Assembly: GCA_002256705.1 (NCBI GenBank)
Contig: NQJI01000061.1
Span: 1 to 7,804, forward strand
Source of the DNA: Methylococcaceae bacterium NSM2-1
GTDB lineage: Bacteria; Pseudomonadota; Gammaproteobacteria; Methylococcales; Methylomonadaceae
Direction of reading: 5' to 3'
DNA: 7,804 bases
Made by a program: the position numbers and the translations under genes. This document shows, piece by piece, positions 5,676 through 7,804 of this stretch (position 1 is its first letter; every line of letters starts with the position of its first letter). A model generated the notes under the pieces. It searched no databases, was not told the origin of the DNA, and saw nothing but the letters and a program-made list of their open reading frames with translations.

Positions 5676-6857
5676 TTAAATCGCTTTCTTGATCCGCTCC
5701 AAAGCATTTTGCAGATTTGCCATACTCGTGGCAATGGAAATTCTGATATGTCCTTCGGAACCAAATGCAGAACCGGGTACCAACGCAACCCCTGCTTTTT
5801 CGATTAAATAATCCGAAAATTCAAGGTCATTGTTGATGCCATCCAATCTGGCAATCAGTTTTTCCACATTGGGGAATACATAAAAAGTGCCATCAGTCTC
5901 CAGACATTCCACCCCTTCAATGCTGTTAAGTTCTGCAACCACATAATCATGACGCTTTTTAAATTCAACACACATGTTATTTATAAAGCTTTGATCGCCT
6001 GTTAAAGCGGCTTCGGCGGCATATTGTGAAATGGACGTTGGATTGGATGTGCTTTGCGACTGAATAGTACACATGGCTTCAATTAAATCGGCAGGGCCAG
6101 CGGCATACCCGATACGCCATCCGGTCATTGAATAAGCTTTTGATACGCCATTCATTACCACCGTGCGCTCATAAAATTCAGGATGTGCATTTAAAATATT
6201 AACAAACGAGCCTTGATTCCAAAGAATATGTTCATACATATCATCGGTGGCAATGATAATGTTTGGGAAATCCGCTAATACGTCACCCAGGGCTTTCAGT
6301 TCTTCCAGGGTATACGCAACACCGGATGGATTGGAGGGACTGTTTATAAAGATTAACCGCGTTTTATCGGTGATAGCGGCGCGCAGCTGTGCAGGCGAAA
6401 TTTTAAAATGTTGTGCCTGAGTGGTTTCAATAATAACCGGCACACCATCGGCCAATAAGACCATGTCAGGGTACGAAACCCAGAATGGCGCAGGAATGAT
6501 CACTTCATCGCCGGGGTTAATCATCGCCTGAGTCAGATTGTAAGAGCTTTGTTTACCGCCGCAAGAAACCAGAATCTGTTTGGGCTGGTAATCAAGACCA
6601 TTATCATTTTTGAATTTGGCGATAATGGCTTTTTTCAGGCTGGGAATACCGTCTACCGCAGTGTATTTTGTGAAACCGCTATCCATTGCCTTAACAGCGG
6701 CAGCTTTAATGTGATCCGGTGTATCAAAGTCCGGTTCGCCTGCGCCAAGGCCGATAATGTCTTTGCCTGCTGCGCGCATTTGAGCGGCTCTGGCGGTAAT
6801 CGCCAAGGTAGGTGAAGGTTTAACTGCCTGGACTCTGTTAGAAAGTGTGATGCTCAT
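5676..6857 (-). CDS. Aspartate aminotransferase, class I (AatA/AspC-like)
   Basis: A cytoplasmic PLP enzyme of 393 residues that moves amino groups between aspartate and 2-oxoglutarate, linking oxaloacetate to amino-acid metabolism. It has the fold-type I class I pattern. The PLP lysine is K240 in SKAYSMTGWRIG; R248 should contact the phosphate. N176 (SPSNPSG), D205 and Y208 (ATDDMYE) bind the cofactor. W126 stacks on the ring, and R372 (HIRIS) binds the substrate alpha-carboxylate. The GLGAGEPDFDTP opening and CGGKQ (K102) are typical of the subgroup that includes the Thermus enzyme and not of E. coli AspC. Some members of this group also transaminate prephenate, which I cannot decide here. 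The ATG at 6857 follows a closely spaced GGCGGA. It is divergent from uvrB and has its own promoter at 6895-6923. Confidence 0.93.
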   Translation of the reverse strand: MSITLSNRVQAVKPSPTLAITARAAQMRAAGKDIIGLGAGEPDFDTPDHIKAAAVKAMDSGFTKYTAVDGIPSLKKAIIAKFKNDNGLDYQPKQILVSCGGKQSSYNLTQAMINPGDEVIIPAPFWVSYPDMVLLADGVPVIIETTQAQHFKISPAQLRAAITDKTRLIFINSPSNPSGVAYTLEELKALGDVLADFPNIIIATDDMYEHILWNQGSFVNILNAHPEFYERTVVMNGVSKAYSMTGWRIGYAAGPADLIEAMCTIQSQSTSNPTSISQYAAEAALTGDQSFINNMCVEFKKRHDYVVAELNSIEGVECLETDGTFYVFPNVEKLIARLDGINNDLEFSDYLIEKAGVALVPGSAFGSEGHIRISIATSMANLQNALERIKKAI

Positions 6858-6885
6858 ATTCCGCCGTATAAAATCAATGTGTGAA

Positions 6886-6913
6886 ATGACAGCAATTATA
6901 CGCTATGTATAAT
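6886..6913 (+). promoter_or_regulatory. Overlapping plus-strand promoter candidate facing uvrB
   Basis: ATGACA (6886-6891, five of six bases of the -35 consensus) is followed after 16 bases by a perfect TATAAT (6908-6913). It would fire towards uvrB, with a long leader of about 330 bases containing all the REP-like repeats. It lies over the aminotransferase promoter on the other strand, so the two would compete for polymerase. A further TATAAT at 7063-7068 is nearer uvrB but has no convincing -35. Confidence 0.45.
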
Positions 6914-6923
6914 GGCTTGCTAA
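6895..6923 (-). promoter_or_regulatory. Sigma-70 type promoter for the aminotransferase gene
   Basis: Read on the minus strand, TTAGCA (6918-6923) and a perfect TATAAT (6895-6900) are 17 bases apart. Transcription would start near 6888 and give a leader of about 30 bases before the ATG at 6857. The -35 box matches the consensus at four of six positions. Confidence 0.6.
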
Positions 6924-6965
6924 CAGTACAGTGTTAAAAAGTATTATCAAATGAGTACCAAAAGT

Positions 6966-7001
6966 CTCCTTCTCCAAAAGGAGAGGGTTGGGGTGAGGGG
7001 A
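6966..7001. repeat. REP-like repeat, copy A (CTCCTTCTCC...GGAGAGGGTTGGGG)
   Basis: CCTTCTCC (6968-6975) pairs with GGAGAGGG (6980-6987) around an AAAA loop, with one GU pair. The tail TTGGGGTGAGGGGA follows. This stem plus G-rich tail is the form of a repetitive intergenic element common in gammaproteobacteria. It has the same orientation as copy B at 7096-7132 and differs from it in a few stem bases. A small palindrome, GGGAAATTTTCCC, follows at 6998-7010. Confidence 0.7.
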
Positions 7002-7095
7002 AATTTTCCCTTCATACCGGGTCTTTCTTCACAAGAAGCAAAGGTATTTCCACAAGTTTTTATATAATAAATACAGTCAGTTATAAGTCCATGCA

Positions 7096-7190
7096 GCTCC
7101 CTCTCCAGCTGGAGAGGGTTGGGGAGAGGGGAATAAAATCAACTGTTTTTATTCCCCTCATCCCGGCCTTCTTTCTCAAGGAGAAGGAGC
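7096..7190. repeat. Head-to-head pair of REP-like repeats, copies B and C
   Basis: Copy B begins near 7096 and contains the perfect 20-bp palindrome 7099-7118 (CCCTCTCC-AGCT-GGAGAGGG). It is followed by TTGGGGAGAGGGGAA. Copy C (about 7147-7190) is the same element inverted, with a less perfect inner stem. The facing tails pair perfectly over 13 bases, 7126-7138 with 7147-7159, and pairing continues with wobbles and a few mismatches out to 7096 and 7190. The whole 95-base unit can therefore form either one long hairpin or two local hairpins. It lies 58 bases before the uvrB start and would be in its transcript if transcription starts upstream. Confidence 0.75.
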
Positions 7191-7195
7191 AAACA

Positions 7196-7219
7196 CTTGT
7201 GTAGATAGCTATGCACAAG
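7196..7219 (+). other. Small inverted repeat just before uvrB
   Basis: CTTGTG (7196-7201) pairs with CACAAG (7214-7219), and inside it TAG pairs with CTA around an ATAG loop, leaving a two-base bulge. It ends 28 bases before the GTG start, between the REP-like pair and the ribosome site. It could shape the uvrB leader; no binding protein is recognised. Confidence 0.3.
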
Positions 7220-7247
7220 AAGGGGGCTTCACCACAGAGAAATTTAA

Positions 7248-7804
7248 GTGAAAAAACAATTTAAAATCCACAGCCGATTTAAACCAGCCGGTGATCAGCC
7301 TACCGCCATAAAAGCATTGATTGAGGGCTTGAATGATGGCGAAGTGCATCAGACTTTACTGGGCGTAACCGGTTCGGGAAAAACATTTACCATAGCCAAT
7401 GTCATTAATGAAGTGCAGCGTCCGGCCATGATCATGGCGCCTAATAAAACCCTGGCCGCGCAGTTATACGGCGAGATGAAGGAGTTTTTTCCGGAAAACA
7501 GTGTCGAATATTTTGTCTCGTATTATGACTACTACCAGCCGGAAGCGTATGTTCCGGCTTCCGATACTTTTATCGATAAAGATGCCGCTATCAACGAGCA
7601 TATCGAACAGATGCGCTTATCAGCGACCAAGGCGTTGATAGAAAGAGAGGATTCAATTGTAGTCGCAACGGTTTCGGCAATTTATGGCCTGGGCGAACCG
7701 GAATCCTACTTCAAAATGGTGTTGCACCTGGTAAAGGGCGACCTGATCAATCAGCGTACCATCCTGCGCCGTCTGGCGGAAATGCAATATACGCGTAATG
7801 ATCT
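7248..7804 (+). CDS. uvrB: UvrABC excinuclease subunit B, N-terminal part (runs off the window)
   Basis: UvrB is the damage-verification subunit of nucleotide excision repair. UvrA loads it at lesions and it recruits UvrC for incision. The window holds the first 185 codons. Q17 begins the adenine-binding region and the Walker A box GVTGSGKT places its lysine at 45, as in E. coli. [20 protein letters not shown] follows. The damage-probing beta hairpin has Y92, Y93, Y95 and Y96 in [13 protein letters not shown]. The block [13 protein letters not shown] is intact. Motifs II to VI and the UvrC-binding tail lie beyond the edge. The start is the GTG at 7248: the codon just before it in frame is TAA (7245-7247), so no earlier start is possible. 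An AGAGA lies seven bases upstream. It is divergent from the aminotransferase gene. I found no complete LexA box in the spacer. Confidence 0.97.
   Translation, partial: MKKQFKIHSRFKPAGDQPTAIKALIEGLNDGEVHQTLLGVTGSGKTFTIANVINEVQRPAMIMAPNKTLAAQLYGEMKEFFPENSVEYFVSYYDYYQPEAYVPASDTFIDKDAAINEHIEQMRLSATKALIEREDSIVVATVSAIYGLGEPESYFKMVLHLVKGDLINQRTILRRLAEMQYTRND

Noticed and set aside
5457..5807. 116-residue plus-strand open frame across 5457-5807
   Set aside because: It runs antisense through the end of the aminotransferase and the DUF2283 partner gene, both better supported.
7061..7076. LexA-like site before uvrB (TATATAATAAATACAG)
   Set aside because: Only the right half (ATACAG) fits the gammaproteobacterial CTGT-N8-ACAG box; the left half lacks CTGT.
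6960..7190. CRISPR array made of the repeated CTCC/GGAG units
   Set aside because: Only three diverged copies, one inverted, with uneven spacing; each copy is a hairpin with a G-rich tail, as in REP-like elements.

Overview
The window looks like chromosomal DNA of a gammaproteobacterium of moderate, slightly AT-leaning base composition. The gene set points that way: apolipoprotein N-acyltransferase, Tag-type 3-methyladenine glycosylase with E. coli-equivalent numbering, metal-dependent glyoxalase I, a class I aspartate aminotransferase and UvrB. Several GC-rich hairpin repeats fill the spacers. I lean towards a free-living lineage such as the Methylococcales, but this is an impression from gene style and repeats, not proof.

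Layout. 1-121 may hold the tail of an unidentified plus-strand gene. 138-377 (minus) is a small coiled-coil protein of unknown function. 482-2050 (minus) is lnt, with a hairpin repeat between it and the small gene. 2051-2729 has no convincing gene; it holds a degenerate repeat and a cluster of small hairpins. 2730-4695 is a plus-strand run of three genes: tag, a six-helix voltage-gated potassium channel with a C-terminal zinc ribbon, and gloA. Gaps of 35 and 26 bases suggest one transcript. Directly after gloA a 23-bp unit is perfectly duplicated in tandem, and it supplies the stop of a convergent small membrane-protein ORF (4718-4918, minus). 5144-5594 (minus) holds two small overlapping genes: a DUF2283 protein and, upstream of it, an unnamed small protein with a toxin-like layout. 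5676-6857 (minus) is the aminotransferase. uvrB starts at 7248 on the plus strand and runs off the window. The divergent spacer 6858-7247 contains a good promoter for the aminotransferase, an overlapping plus-strand promoter candidate, and three copies of a REP-like repeat, two of them head to head.

How the genes fit together. Tag (alkylated base removal) and UvrB (nucleotide excision repair) are both DNA repair. GloA detoxifies methylglyoxal, a compound that also damages DNA. In enteric bacteria glyoxalase products gate potassium efflux through KefB/KefC, so the channel beside gloA is suggestive, but the channel here is a Kv type and not a Kef system. The rest is housekeeping: lipoprotein maturation and amino-acid nitrogen transfer.

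I did not find a clearly new multi-gene system. The points most worth a second look are the small overlapping gene pair, the zinc-ribbon channel in the tag-gloA cluster, the divergent Lnt, the duplication-made stop codon and the inverted REP-like pair before uvrB.
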